A DNA stretch of 61,506 nt from JBBQKQ01 sp043719155 (GCA_043719155.1 JAYSUJ010000038.1:1-61506), one strand, 5' to 3'. Positions 25,071 through 34,247 are shown, numbered from the stretch's first letter. Notes: a model not told the origin generated them from the sequence alone. Program-made: numbers and translations.

Positions 25071-25613
25071 TTAATCAATGTTGATGCCATAGGTATAAAG
25101 TTTAACATTAAAAACCAAAATTTCACTTGTGTTTGAAACCTTGGCAGCACGGATATTTACAACATCAATTAAAACATTAGACTTTTCGATAACATCCAAC
25201 CATTTTGTGAAGTCTTCATACCTACCCTCGAGCGAAATTTCAACTAAAAGTTTTTTTTCTTTTGCATCCTGTTCACTTTTTTTATCTTCAACTAGCGAGT
25301 ATTGCAGGCTTTTAACAGACAATCTATTAACGTTTCCAAGCTGGGCAAGGTTGTAAATCATCGCCCCAGAGTGCAAGTTTCCAGGTATAAAATTCTGTAA
25401 GAGGAGCAATTCTTGTGTACCCAGCTGCTGTTTTTTTAATCTTAACATCTTTAAGGACTCTTGTTCCCTAGCTCTTTGTAAACCACTCTCCAGTTTAACC
25501 AGTTCTTCGTCTACCGTGTCTACGGCCATGGCTTTAAATGGCAAGATAAAAGTATAGAGAAAAAGTCCAGTGGCCACAACAATAATTCCAGAATAAATAA
25601 TTTTAGTGTTCAT
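25071..25613 (-). CDS. pilO: PilO-like pilus alignment protein
   Basis: This 180-residue protein has an N-terminal membrane helix (about 7-25), a coiled coil (about 35-70) and an alpha/beta C-terminal domain, the build of PilO/GspM. It starts 3 nt after the pilN-like stop. With PilN and PilM it would form the inner-membrane alignment complex. The assignment rests on architecture and gene order. Confidence 0.75.
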   Translation of the reverse strand: MNTKIIYSGIIVVATGLFLYTFILPFKAMAVDTVDEELVKLESGLQRAREQESLKMLRLKKQQLGTQELLLLQNFIPGNLHSGAMIYNLAQLGNVNRLSVKSLQYSLVEDKKSEQDAKEKKLLVEISLEGRYEDFTKWLDVIEKSNVLIDVVNIRAAKVSNTSEILVFNVKLYTYGINID

Positions 25614-25616
25614 ATA

Positions 25617-26312
25617 TTAATTTACTTCTTTGTTTAATGGCAAGTCAAAACCTTGGGCCGAGACTTTTGTTTTTTCAAAAACCAACTTCATGCTAGACCT
25701 AACTCTTTTAGTATCTGGCTCGATTGAGATATTGTAAATATTAAAATCTTTTATACTTCCTGACTGCTTTAAAATATAAAGTTTTTCAGATTGCTCTGTT
25801 AAATCTTTAAGTGTTGGTGAGACTGAACTGAGGTCAGCTTCTACTGTTTTATCTTTCACATCAATTTTATAGTCTGTTACTTGCAAGTTGTTACGGATAT
25901 TATTGTTTATAAAGATAAATATACCGGAGTTTAGAATATGGTTTGCCATTTTTCCATTCATAAATTTCAAAGACTTTTCCATGTTTTTAAATTCCTCCAT
26001 TTCAACTTTGTCTATACTTAGACCCAACTCATGCAATTGATTGCTGTAGTCAGTTATTTTGTTTAAACTATTTACTCTTTTAAAAATTAAAAAACCAAAA
26101 TAGGCAAAGGAAAAGAGCAGTAGAAGAACCGAAATGAGAAGGAAAACACCCCCACCTTCTTTTGGTTTATTTTTCTCGGCTTCTTCGTCAACTATTTCTA
26201 TACCAAAATTTGAATTTACCCCAACTGATGAAGTTTGTGGCTCTTGCGTATTATTTGCATTTGCAGGTCTATAGATACTTTTATCTACAGGAATTACGTT
26301 GAAACCATCCAT
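25617..26312 (-). CDS. pilN: PilN-like pilus alignment protein
   Basis: This 231-residue protein has a cytoplasmic N-terminal tail starting MDGFNVIPVDKS, a membrane helix (about 52-72) and a periplasmic-side helical and strand domain. PilN proteins bind PilM with the conserved N-terminal NLLP-like peptide; the short N-terminal motif FNVIP may be the equivalent. It is flanked by pilM and pilO in the standard order. Confidence 0.75.
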   Translation of the reverse strand: MDGFNVIPVDKSIYRPANANNTQEPQTSSVGVNSNFGIEIVDEEAEKNKPKEGGGVFLLISVLLLLFSFAYFGFLIFKRVNSLNKITDYSNQLHELGLSIDKVEMEEFKNMEKSLKFMNGKMANHILNSGIFIFINNNIRNNLQVTDYKIDVKDKTVEADLSSVSPTLKDLTEQSEKLYILKQSGSIKDFNIYNISIEPDTKRVRSSMKLVFEKTKVSAQGFDLPLNKEVN

Positions 26313-26326
26313 ATTTTTAGTATAGT

Positions 26327-27424
26327 CTACTTATTCCTTAAAGCAAGACCAAAACACTGTGCATATCTTTTCAACTCTTGTATATCAAAGCTTTCTGCTT
26401 CAAAATTACCCAAGTTTTCTTCATTTATAAAATCAACTTTTAGCTCTGCATCAAACTCGTCAATTATGGCTTTTTTAATTTTAGTAGATGGGTAAACACC
26501 AGAGATTATCAAATCCTTTATTTCTTGATCTTGTTTTTTTTCATATTCCAAAATATTCAAAGAAATCGACTTTGCAATCTTTGCATTTAATTTTTTAACA
26601 TACTGCTCCAAAATTTTATAACCTACACGTCCCGCGTCTTCAAGTTTAGATAAAGATTTTTTTAAAATTTCTATTTCAGAAAATTTTAAACCGAGGTCTA
26701 AAACAATCTCTTTGTTTATATCATTTTCGCCCATTTCAAGTTTTTTTACATCTTGGATAATCTGTCCATTGAGAAAAATTAAGCTAGTACTGCTTTTGCC
26801 TATTTGTAAAATAAGTCTGTTTTCTTTATCTCTTGGGACAATACGAGCTAAAGAAAAAACCTCAATTTCAAAATAAGGGTTTACACTAAATTTCGAGAAA
26901 AGATTTTTAAAATTTTCAAAAAGCATTTTTTGTATCCCAACACAAAAGAAACTTTTCTTTTCTTCATGTCTTGAACCCAAATCATTTTGAGCAAACAAGA
27001 CTTGTGAAAAATCCACAGGCAAAGTTTTCTTGATTTCTGCTAAAATCATTTTTTGAGTATCCGCCTCTTGCATACTTGGAACTTCAACGTTTTTAAAAAA
27101 TACTCCATCCGAAGGCAGAGACACATTTACCTCTTCTTTATTATCTATTTTCTCTCTTTTATTTGTTAAAACCTTTAGGAGTGATCCAAAGATATCCCTT
27201 ACAGGTTCACCTTCTTCCAAGTTTTCTACAGGGCCTAGGGCAACCTCTTCCCAACTAACTATTTTGTTTGGCGACACAAAAGTATCTATCTCTAGAAAAT
27301 TAATTCTAGTTTGGTCAATAGAAATAAACATTGTGGTTTTATGTTTCTTCTGATTTCCACTTTCGTCAACACTAGACGAGGTGTTACTAGCGGTTTTACT
27401 CACGATATCTGTAAGCCATGACAT
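26327..27424 (-). CDS. pilM: PilM-like actin-fold pilus protein
   Basis: This is an actin-like ATPase-fold protein of about 365 residues. The N-terminal segment has FISIDQTRINFLEI, the middle has RLILQIGKSSTSLIFLNG, and the end has LKRYAQCFGLALRNK, the typical end of PilM. It forms a cytoplasmic ring under PilN and PilO. I prefer the ATG at 27424 to 27475 because a TATACT (27434-27439, minus) lies between them, 9 nt before the later ATG. It is therefore the first gene of the pil operon. Confidence 0.85.
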   Translation of the reverse strand: MSWLTDIVSKTASNTSSSVDESGNQKKHKTTMFISIDQTRINFLEIDTFVSPNKIVSWEEVALGPVENLEEGEPVRDIFGSLLKVLTNKREKIDNKEEVNVSLPSDGVFFKNVEVPSMQEADTQKMILAEIKKTLPVDFSQVLFAQNDLGSRHEEKKSFFCVGIQKMLFENFKNLFSKFSVNPYFEIEVFSLARIVPRDKENRLILQIGKSSTSLIFLNGQIIQDVKKLEMGENDINKEIVLDLGLKFSEIEILKKSLSKLEDAGRVGYKILEQYVKKLNAKIAKSISLNILEYEKKQDQEIKDLIISGVYPSTKIKKAIIDEFDAELKVDFINEENLGNFEAESFDIQELKRYAQCFGLALRNK

Positions 27425-27484
27425 ATGCAAAAAAGTATAACACTCATTTAAAAAGTAGCACCCTCTTCTCCACAAGAAAATATT

Positions 27485-27985
27485 TTATTTTTTTGATAAA
27501 GCCTGGCAAGCTACTCCATTTTTATCACCGTCCAGCCCATTGGTGTCACCTTTCACTCCACCAACATTGTCGTAAAAGGTTTGAGCTTCTATTTGTGTCT
27601 TAAAATCTGCACAATTATATTCGTCTGTTCCTTTAGCAATTTTGTTTCCTGCTTTTATTTCTTCTGCAGTTACAATATTACCAGTTTTATCTCGCAAAAC
27701 TTTCGAAGCTTTAAAATCACCTTTTGTATCTACAAGTTTTTTTAAGTCAAAATCATTGTTACTAGCCTCCAAGCCAAGAGCAGCACCCATAAGTCCAAAC
27801 AAACCTATCAAAACTTTTTTTTCTGTCGTATCTGGTTTAAGCTGAGCTTGCAGCTCACCCGTAGCGCCCTCTATTGTTCCCATATTACCAGTGTCTACAT
27901 TTCTAAAGTAGAGTACAGCAATCAACAACATTAAAAAGATGATAACCCCAAGTCGCACTTTTTTATTATTTCTTAAATTTTGCAT
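27485..27985 (-). CDS. Membrane-anchored protein with C-terminal Excalibur domain
   Basis: This 166-residue protein has an N-terminal membrane helix (about 11-27), a linker, and a C-terminal Excalibur calcium-binding motif (about 122-163: YNCADFKTQIEAQ, then GLDGDKNGVACQ). Excalibur domains occur in extracellular proteins and form a small Cys-bridged, EF-hand-like calcium site. It lies directly upstream of the pilM promoter on the same strand, and a TATACT lies about 20 nt before its ATG. Function is probably extracellular and structural or adhesive. Confidence 0.8.
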   Translation of the reverse strand: MQNLRNNKKVRLGVIIFLMLLIAVLYFRNVDTGNMGTIEGATGELQAQLKPDTTEKKVLIGLFGLMGAALGLEASNNDFDLKKLVDTKGDFKASKVLRDKTGNIVTAEEIKAGNKIAKGTDEYNCADFKTQIEAQTFYDNVGGVKGDTNGLDGDKNGVACQALSKK

Positions 27986-28097
27986 ATTATATTTATTGTC
28001 TTAGTATAGTACTACTTTAATACTTTGCAAATCATTAAAGCGGAACAGAGCTTCATTCCGTCTTTAAATCCCCAAGAAACACGAAACTAATAAAAAT

Positions 28098-28124
28098 AGC
28101 CAAAATTTTATTTGGCTTTTTTTA
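28098..28124. terminator. Terminator next to tRNA-Asp
   Basis: AGCCAAA and TTTGGCT form a stem around ATTTTAT, with T-rich tracts on both sides. It would end the minus-strand tRNA-Asp transcript and could also work on the plus strand. Confidence 0.6.
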
Positions 28125-28132
28125 TTTGTTTG

Positions 28133-28206
28133 CGGAGTTGACGGGATTTGAACCCGCGACCTCTCGCGTGACAGGCGAGTGCTCTAACCAGTTGAGCTAC
28201 AACTCC
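28133..28206 (-). tRNA. tRNA-Asp (GTC anticodon)
   Basis: The cloverleaf has acceptor stem GGAGTTG/CAACTCC, anticodon GTC in CTGTCAC, T-loop TTCAAAT and discriminator G. No CCA is encoded: the next bases are CAAA, so the end must be added by tRNA nucleotidyltransferase. Confidence 0.95.
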
Positions 28207-28257
28207 ATAAATATTGCTATTTATATGCAATATTATAACACACAATTTATTTTTTTG

Positions 28258-28644
28258 CTAAATTTGACAGCCTGTTTTAGCTTTTAATTCTTCGATAGAC
28301 TTTTCTCCACTAATTATCTCTGTCCCAGTTGCTGTCATAAATTCCCACGTTGGGTACCCCTCTATTTTCTTTTCTTTACAAATTTCTGTTTGCCCTTTTT
28401 GGTCAGCAGTTGAACATTCTACATATGGTAAGTATTGTTTAGACTTTCCAAACAAAGCTTTTTGCTTTTGGCAATGAGAACACCAAAATGCCCCGTAAAA
28501 CTTTGCTCCTTTTTCAGTTAAACATTGAGCAAATTTGTCATACTCTCCCGGCTGACTTTGGTCATTGTACCAATATCCAAGCGCAATTACAGCTACAAGC
28601 CCAAAAACCGCTAAAATAGCATTTAAATTGTTATTTTTTTTCAT
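28258..28644 (-). CDS. Membrane-anchored thioredoxin-fold protein
   Basis: This is a protein of about 128 residues with an N-terminal membrane helix (about 8-25) and a thioredoxin-like domain. The redox motif CSHC sits in FYGAFWCSHCQKQK, and the cis-Pro loop is GYPTWEF. It resembles the thioredoxin domain found with vitamin K epoxide reductase proteins, so a role in oxidising or reading exported thiols is likely. I take the ATG at 28644 over 28704 because a TATAAT (28651-28656, minus) ends 6 nt before it, implying a leaderless mRNA. Confidence 0.85.
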   Translation of the reverse strand: MKKNNNLNAILAVFGLVAVIALGYWYNDQSQPGEYDKFAQCLTEKGAKFYGAFWCSHCQKQKALFGKSKQYLPYVECSTADQKGQTEICKEKKIEGYPTWEFMTATGTEIISGEKSIEELKAKTGCQI

Positions 28645-28650
28645 ACATAA

Positions 28651-28700
28651 ATTATATACTAAAACTAGCAATTGTCTAGAAAAGAAACTAGTGTTATAAT
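28651..28700. promoter_or_regulatory. Overlapping divergent promoters for the thioredoxin-like gene and def
   Basis: Plus strand: TTGTCT (28672-28677), 17 nt, TATAAT (28695-28700), 14 nt before the def ATG. Minus strand: TAGACA (28673-28678), 16 nt, TATAAT (28651-28656), 6 nt before the ATG. The two -35 boxes overlap. Confidence 0.75.
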
Positions 28701-28714
28701 ACACTTAAATAGAT

Positions 28715-29224
28715 ATGTCAAAGATTGTCACCAAAGGTCACGCTGCCCTTTCCAAAGTCGCAAGAGAAATCGCAACTAAAGAAATTGGTAGCCCTGAACT
28801 AAACAAAATAATAGAAACCATGCGCACAGAGCTAGCTTCACAAAGTGACGGAGTGGCCATTGCCGCCCCTCAAGTTGGCGAGTCACTTCGACTGTTTGTT
28901 GTGTCTCCTTTAGCCTTTCATAAAAATACCAAACATTTTCAAACAGTATACATCAATCCAAAAATTTTAAAAAAATCTAGAGATACCGAGTTTATGCTAG
29001 AAGGCTGTTTGTCTGTGCGCTGGCTTTACGGTGAAGTAGAGAGGTCAAAACAAGTTTTACTTGAAAGTTTAGACGAATTTGGCAAAAGACATGTACGTGG
29101 GGGAAGTGGCCTAATGGCCCAAATTTTTCAACACGAAACAGACCATCTAGATGGCATCTTGTTTGATTCTAAGGCAGAAGATTTACGTGACATGCCACCA
29201 GAGGATTTAAAAACGCAAAAATAG
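28715..29224 (+). CDS. def: Peptide deformylase
   Basis: This 169-residue metalloenzyme removes the formyl group from nascent N-terminal methionine. All three family motifs are present: GVAIAAPQVG (motif 1), EGCLSV (motif 2, with the metal Cys) and QHETDHLDG (motif 3, HExxH). The gene has a good divergent promoter. fmt, which makes the formyl-Met-tRNA upstream of this step, lies 0.5 kb downstream on the same strand with one opposite-strand gene between. Confidence 0.97.
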   Translation: MSKIVTKGHAALSKVAREIATKEIGSPELNKIIETMRTELASQSDGVAIAAPQVGESLRLFVVSPLAFHKNTKHFQTVYINPKILKKSRDTEFMLEGCLSVRWLYGEVERSKQVLLESLDEFGKRHVRGGSGLMAQIFQHETDHLDGILFDSKAEDLRDMPPEDLKTQK

Positions 29225-29240
29225 CTTACTTATAAGCAAG

Positions 29241-29705
29241 CTACATGTCAGTTAAATGATCACCAGTTTTTTTAAACTGCTCAATATCCGACATTAATTG
29301 TACAGCTCTTTTATTTAGAGTTCGCAGACTTTCAGATATTTTTTTTAAGTCCTTATCTTTATTTTCTAATGGGAAATTTTTCATGTCTACTGTTAGAGAT
29401 TCCCATTTTGTCAGAAGTGCTGAGTGCGACGCCAACATCCTTGCTTCAAGTCCATAATTATTTTTTATATCCTTAAAGTTTGTATCAATAATTTTCATAT
29501 TTAATGAAAGTTTATCCAGATCTACTTTAAGTGCCGGATCTCCGCCTAGTTGTGGCACTGCGGTCAAAAACTTTTCATAAACATCAAACGCTATTAAACC
29601 AGCTGAAATAGTTGCTGCAAACACAAATCCACGTTTCGACGTATCTACAGGTTCTGTTGGTTTCTGACCAAACATCTTTCTTGTTTTTAAAAATTCAAAT
29701 GCCAT
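29241..29705 (-). CDS. Hypothetical membrane-anchored helical protein
   Basis: This 154-residue protein has a short cytoplasmic head, one membrane segment (about 26-45) and a long helical tail likely to form a coiled coil. No family is recognised. It sits on the minus strand between def and fmt, sharing a divergent promoter region with fmt: a minus-strand TATACT (29714-29719) ends 8 nt before its ATG and overlaps the fmt TATAAT (29716-29721). Confidence 0.6.
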   Translation of the reverse strand: MAFEFLKTRKMFGQKPTEPVDTSKRGFVFAATISAGLIAFDVYEKFLTAVPQLGGDPALKVDLDKLSLNMKIIDTNFKDIKNNYGLEARMLASHSALLTKWESLTVDMKNFPLENKDKDLKKISESLRTLNKRAVQLMSDIEQFKKTGDHLTDM

Positions 29706-29736
29706 ATTTTTGTAGTATAATACTTAAAGAAAAATT

Positions 29737-30684
29737 ATGCAAACAGATAGTAAGAAAATTCGAATAGCTTTTTTTGGTACCCCAGATTTTACTGTAGAGT
29801 TTCTAGAATTATTTAAATTGCAAGAACAGAGACTTAATTTTGAAATTGCACTTGTGGTAACTGGCGAAGACAAACCCTTTGGCAGAGGTATGCAGCTAAA
29901 AAGCCCTGTCCCAAAAATTTGGGGGGATTTAAACAAAATTAAAGTTTTGCAGCCTGAAAAACTAAACTCGATAGAAAGTGAACTTATAGATTTTGACTTA
30001 TTTATAGTAATTGCCTATGGGAAAATAATACCTGAAAAAATAATTAATTTGCCAAAATTTGGAACTATAAATTTACATTATTCCCTACTTCCAAAGTGGC
30101 GTGGGGCCAGCCCAGTAGAGTCAGCCATTTTAAACAATGAAAAAGTAACCGGCATCACCATACAACAAATGGTTTACAAACTAGATGCGGGCAATATCTT
30201 ATTCCAAGAAGAAATGCAGGTTTTAGATACAGAAACAACTACAGAGTTAAGAAATAAGTTAAACAACAAAGCACGAGATATTTTCCCTGAGTTTTTGAAC
30301 AAGTTATTTTCTACCTCACCCAGCTCAGGTTCCCTGACCTTACAAAGGAGAGGTGAACTAGGGCAAGTGCAAGATGAAAGCCTGGCGACTAAATGTGGCA
30401 AATTTAGCAAACAAGATTTTAACATCACAGAAGATTTAGTGGAAAGAAATTTGGAGAAAATATATAGAAAGTATAAGGCTTTTGACAGGAAGATTTATTT
30501 TTTGTATAGAAGAACCCTACCTCACCCAGCCTCTCCTTACAAAGGAGAGGAGAGAGTGCGAATTAAAATTACCAGCATGACAAGAGATGAAGATGGTGAA
30601 ATTAAAATTTTGAGAGTCTTACCAGAAAGTAAAAAGGAAATTAGTTTGAAAGAATTTGAAAAAGCATTTGGAAAAATATTTTAA
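29737..30684 (+). CDS. fmt: Methionyl-tRNA formyltransferase
   Basis: This 315-residue protein formylates initiator Met-tRNA. The N-terminal domain has FFGTPDFTVEFL, the catalytic Asn/His segment NLHYSLLPKWRGASP and the downstream Asp in YKLDAGNIL. The C-terminal anticodon-stem-binding domain is present but carries two in-frame insertions made by a palindromic repeat (30311-30354 and 30514-30554), giving Ser/Pro/Arg-rich linkers. The reading frame is intact, so it is probably functional. A TATAAT lies 15 nt before the ATG, and a bidirectional terminator follows. Confidence 0.95.
   Translation: MQTDSKKIRIAFFGTPDFTVEFLELFKLQEQRLNFEIALVVTGEDKPFGRGMQLKSPVPKIWGDLNKIKVLQPEKLNSIESELIDFDLFIVIAYGKIIPEKIINLPKFGTINLHYSLLPKWRGASPVESAILNNEKVTGITIQQMVYKLDAGNILFQEEMQVLDTETTTELRNKLNNKARDIFPEFLNKLFSTSPSSGSLTLQRRGELGQVQDESLATKCGKFSKQDFNITEDLVERNLEKIYRKYKAFDRKIYFLYRRTLPHPASPYKGEERVRIKITSMTRDEDGEIKILRVLPESKKEISLKEFEKAFGKIF
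30311..30354 (+). repeat. In-frame repeat copy 1 within fmt (degenerate)
   Basis: It begins with CTACCTCACCCAGC and ends with CTTACAAAGGAGAGG, matching the copy at 30514. The left arm of the palindrome is degraded. It encodes a Ser/Arg-rich linker. Confidence 0.65.
30514..30554 (+). repeat. In-frame palindromic repeat copy 2 within fmt
   Basis: After CTACCTCACCCAGC, the perfect palindrome CCTCTCCTT-ACA-AAGGAGAGG (30530-30550) follows. It is in frame with fmt and encodes PHPASPYKGEE. It resembles short interspersed palindromes known to enter coding regions in many bacteria. Confidence 0.7.
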
Positions 30685-30688
30685 AACA

Positions 30689-30720
30689 AAAAAACTCTTG
30701 CAATATTGCAAGAGTTTTTT
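30689..30720. terminator. Bidirectional terminator between fmt and secF
   Basis: ACTCTTGCAAT is followed directly by its complement, flanked by A and T tracts. It serves the convergent fmt and secF genes. Confidence 0.85.
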
Positions 30721-30727
30721 TGTTTTT

Positions 30728-31726
30728 TTATTTATTCTTCCAATATTTAGCAGTGTAAACTAAAAGTGGTGACGCTACGAATATAGAAGAGTAAGTTCCT
30801 ACAAACATACCAATAGTCAATGTAAGTGCAAAATACTTTGTTGAATCTGGACCAAAAAATACTAAAGCAAGTAAAACAATCATGACAGCAAGGGATGTAG
30901 ATACAGACCTAACAAAAGTTTCATTGATACTTTGTCCTACTATTTTCTCAAACTCAACATTCTTTGAAGATTTTTTAAGATTTTCACGAATTCTGTCAAA
31001 CACTACAATTGTATCTGAAATGGAAATACCCAGTACAGTAAGTATGGCGACAATGAACAGTGCGTCTATCTGTACCCCATACCAGTGACCCAAGAGAGCG
31101 AAAACACCAGTTGGAATCACGATGTCGTGGATAAGTGTAGTGATGGTAATAAGTCCGTATTTGAATGAAGAAACTGGGTGGGAAACACCCCTAAAAGAGA
31201 ACCAAACAAAGAGGATAATAGCCAACACCACTAATACAATCCCCCAGATAGCACTCTTTACAATTTCCGAACTTACTGTCGGACCCGTCATGGAAAAGCT
31301 TTTCACATCAACTGTAGTAGAGGCGTTAACCTTCAAAGCAGCAGTTAGTTTTTCATAATCAGATTCTTTTAAATCTCGAAGATAAGCTTCGTAAGTGGAG
31401 GACCCCACATCATTAAGTTTTACCTCACCAAAATTTGTAGTTAAAGAGTTGAGAATTTGAGCTTGGGTAGGAGTTTCAGCCTTGAAAGTACTTTTGTTTC
31501 TACCAAAATATTTGTCATTTCTAAACTTCCACAAGTCTTTTGGTAAAACAGTTGCTTCATCCGGGTAGCCTGTGTAGTTGGCACCGTCAACTGAAAAGAC
31601 AACTTTTGCCCCACCAGTAAAGTCTATACTTTTTTTCAATCCATAATTAAATACGGAAAGAAGTGACAGCAACACCACTAGTAACGATAGTCCGAGAAAG
31701 AAATTTTTATATTTTAAGATAAACAT
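30728..31726 (-). CDS. secF: Protein translocase subunit SecF
   Basis: This 332-residue inner-membrane protein has an N-terminal membrane helix, the SecF signature GLKKSIDFTGGAKV, a periplasmic domain and five further helices, including LGISISDTIVVFDRIREN. With SecD it uses the proton-motive force to help release exported proteins. It follows secD by 32 nt on the same strand. Confidence 0.95.
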   Translation of the reverse strand: MFILKYKNFFLGLSLLVVLLSLLSVFNYGLKKSIDFTGGAKVVFSVDGANYTGYPDEATVLPKDLWKFRNDKYFGRNKSTFKAETPTQAQILNSLTTNFGEVKLNDVGSSTYEAYLRDLKESDYEKLTAALKVNASTTVDVKSFSMTGPTVSSEIVKSAIWGIVLVVLAIILFVWFSFRGVSHPVSSFKYGLITITTLIHDIVIPTGVFALLGHWYGVQIDALFIVAILTVLGISISDTIVVFDRIRENLKKSSKNVEFEKIVGQSINETFVRSVSTSLAVMIVLLALVFFGPDSTKYFALTLTIGMFVGTYSSIFVASPLLVYTAKYWKNK

Positions 31727-31758
31727 ATATTTAGATATTTTAGTATTTCAAATTATTT

Positions 31759-33207
31759 TTAAAATGGTGATTTGAAAAGGAACTTTGCATACTTACTATT
31801 TCCGACTAGTAGTAAAACCATTTGTAATACCCTTCTGGTGATAAATACTGAGGCGAACATAGAAACCGAAACTCCAATCATCAAAGTCAAGGCGAAGCCT
31901 TTTACAACAGATGTCCCTATCATAAACAAAATAACAGACACAATTAAAGATGCCAAGTTTGAGTCTCGAATAGATGTCCAAGCTCTGCCGAAAGCCTCTT
32001 CAATAGCGTCATGGATATTTTTACCTCTGTTCAGCTCTTCTTTTAATCTTTCAAAAATCAAGATATTTCCGTCTACTGCCAGACCCATTGAGATAATAAA
32101 CCCTGCAATAGCTGCAGCCGACAAAGTTACAGGGATAAGTTTGTAAATAGAAAGAACTATAACCATGTATGAAACAAGGGAGAATACCCCGACCAAGCCA
32201 GAAAGCCTGTACCAAACTATTAGCAAAATAGCAATGATAAGGAAACCGTAGAAGGCCGCCATCAGACCTGCATCTAGGGCTTTCGCTCCTAAAATCGGTT
32301 GTATAACCTCACTAGAAGCAATAGCAATTGGCACAGGCAAGGCCCCAGTTTTAAGTCTTGTAGCCAGGGTTTTAGCCTCTGTCCTGTCACCGATTCCAGT
32401 TATAACAGCTTTTCCGTCTGTAATAGCCGACTGGATATTTGGAGCTGAGATCATTGCCCCGTCCAAAACTATACCCAGCCTTTTACCGATATTTTCTCCA
32501 GTAGTTTTAGCAAACAATTCTTTTCCTTGGTCATTCCACTCTATAGAAACTTGCGGGTTTCCTGTTGTTCCATCAAAAACTAGTTGGGCATTTTTCAAAA
32601 GTCTACCATCCAAACCAATTCTTTTAAATTTCTCATCTTCAAAAAGAAGAGGGGTAATTGTCGGCGTTTTACCAAGTTTTATTTGTTCTTGATATGCCTT
32701 TTTTGCAGCCACTATCGCCAAAGTTTCAGTGGAAGAGGCATCTCTTTCCAAAACAAATTCTAATGTTGGAGTTTGCCCTATTAGTTTCAAAGCTTGGTTT
32801 ACATCTGTAAGACCTGGAAGTTCTACCAACATTTTACTTTCTTTACTCAAAACCGAGTTTTCTATTTGCACTACTGGTTCTGAAACTCCAAAAGAGTTTA
32901 CTCGCCTCTCTACTACGTCTCGCAGCACAGTTAATGATTCTGCACCTTCTGTTCCGGGTAAATTTTTAGTATCAGCTAAATAAGTTAGTCTGACACCACT
33001 AGATAAATCTAGCCCAAGGCGAAAAGGATAGGCTTTTAACATTTCTATACTTGATGAAGTTGTAGAAGCCAAAACTGGATACTGATTTAATTTATTATTT
33101 ACTTTAGTAAAAATTTCAGGTTGTGAAAAAGTTACAAACCACGCACCAACAAAAAACGGCAGTACGGCAATGAGTCTGTAAACCCAAGTTTTTTGATCTG
33201 TTGTCAT
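31759..33207 (-). CDS. secD: Protein translocase subunit SecD
   Basis: This 482-residue inner-membrane protein has an N-terminal helix, the segment LGLDLSSGVRLTY, the P1 periplasmic domain and the C-terminal RND-type helices with GLAVDGNILIFERLKEEL. It forms the SecDF complex with the downstream secF. The length suits a compact SecD. It probably supports secretion of the signal-peptide proteins seen elsewhere in the window. Confidence 0.95.
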   Translation of the reverse strand: MTTDQKTWVYRLIAVLPFFVGAWFVTFSQPEIFTKVNNKLNQYPVLASTTSSSIEMLKAYPFRLGLDLSSGVRLTYLADTKNLPGTEGAESLTVLRDVVERRVNSFGVSEPVVQIENSVLSKESKMLVELPGLTDVNQALKLIGQTPTLEFVLERDASSTETLAIVAAKKAYQEQIKLGKTPTITPLLFEDEKFKRIGLDGRLLKNAQLVFDGTTGNPQVSIEWNDQGKELFAKTTGENIGKRLGIVLDGAMISAPNIQSAITDGKAVITGIGDRTEAKTLATRLKTGALPVPIAIASSEVIQPILGAKALDAGLMAAFYGFLIIAILLIVWYRLSGLVGVFSLVSYMVIVLSIYKLIPVTLSAAAIAGFIISMGLAVDGNILIFERLKEELNRGKNIHDAIEEAFGRAWTSIRDSNLASLIVSVILFMIGTSVVKGFALTLMIGVSVSMFASVFITRRVLQMVLLLVGNSKYAKFLFKSPF

Positions 33208-33265
33208 ATTTATTTTTAATTCCTGTATTTTAGCAAAAATTACAGTTTAAATAAACTTGACAAAG

Positions 33266-34069
33266 CTAATACAAATTGTCTAAAGTTACGAACTCATAGC
33301 CATTTTCTTTAAGTTTTAAAATTAAGTCTTCTAAAATAAGCTCGGTGTTTGCATCTGTTATTTTTTTACTCTCTGTACCAGAGTAAGTACTTTTCCCGTC
33401 ATGCAACAATATAACTGAGTTATTTAAAACACTGCTTAAAATATTTTTTTCGATTTTGTCACCATTACTTTTTACGTCCCAGTCTTTTGGGTCAATATCC
33501 CAGAGTATGACTTCATACCCTGCTTCACGTAAAACTCTTTCCATTTTAAAACTCACTATACCATATGGTGGTCTGAAAAGTTTTGTATTGTATTTGGTAA
33601 AGTTTTTCTGACCCAAGGCCACCTCAATTACTTTTTCAGTCTTTAAAACGTCGGCCAACATGTCATCACTTTTCATTTTTGCCAAGTTTTTAGAGTGGCT
33701 ATAGCTGTGATTGCCTATTTGATTTCCACTTTCAAAAACTTTTTTAAGGACGTCTGGTCTTTCTTCTACATACTTACCTACTACAAAGAAAGTTGCAACA
33801 ACATTTTGCCTTTTTAATATTTCTAAGATATCCAAAGTTTTATCGCTTGGACCATCATCAAAAGTAAGGGCAATTTTTTTCTTTGAGCTGCTCCCATTTT
33901 CAGCTACAATATCAGAAAGTTTTGAGGATATGTCCATCTCGCTTTTTTTAATATAGAAATTAAAAGGCATTTTTGCATAAGCAAAACAGAGGCTTAAAAC
34001 CAAGAAAATTAACAGAAAAGACCAGAACGACTTGAGCCGAATAATTTTTCTTACAAATGTCAATTTCAT
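33266..34069 (-). CDS. Polysaccharide deacetylase (NodB homology, CE4)
   Basis: This 267-residue protein has an N-terminal membrane anchor (about 15-32) and a NodB domain with motif 1 (LTFDDGPSDKT), motif 2 (GNHSYSHS, the HxxxH metal pair) and motif 3 (FRPPYG), followed by the late motif VILLHDG. Such enzymes remove acetyl groups from peptidoglycan or other N-acetylated glycans outside the membrane. It lies between secD and tRNA-Asn and appears monocistronic. Confidence 0.93.
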   Translation of the reverse strand: MKLTFVRKIIRLKSFWSFLLIFLVLSLCFAYAKMPFNFYIKKSEMDISSKLSDIVAENGSSSKKKIALTFDDGPSDKTLDILEILKRQNVVATFFVVGKYVEERPDVLKKVFESGNQIGNHSYSHSKNLAKMKSDDMLADVLKTEKVIEVALGQKNFTKYNTKLFRPPYGIVSFKMERVLREAGYEVILWDIDPKDWDVKSNGDKIEKNILSSVLNNSVILLHDGKSTYSGTESKKITDANTELILEDLILKLKENGYEFVTLDNLY

Positions 34070-34147
34070 TTAAAATAGAGTCTATCTTAGAATTTGCGAA
34101 AAACAAACTTTAAAGGTATAATATTCTCTGTTAAAAACCTCCAGCGT

Positions 34148-34220
34148 TCTGCGGTAGCTCAGCTGGTAGAGCAACTGGCTGTTAACCAGTGGGTCCTAGG
34201 TTCGAATCCTAGCCGCAGAG
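34148..34220 (+). tRNA. tRNA-Asn (GTT anticodon)
   Basis: The cloverleaf has acceptor TCTGCGG/CCGCAGA, anticodon GTT in CTGTTAA, T-loop TTCGAAT and discriminator G. No CCA is encoded. Confidence 0.95.
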
Positions 34221-34247
34221 CATTGTAGGTTTTTTTCTTTAGTTTTT

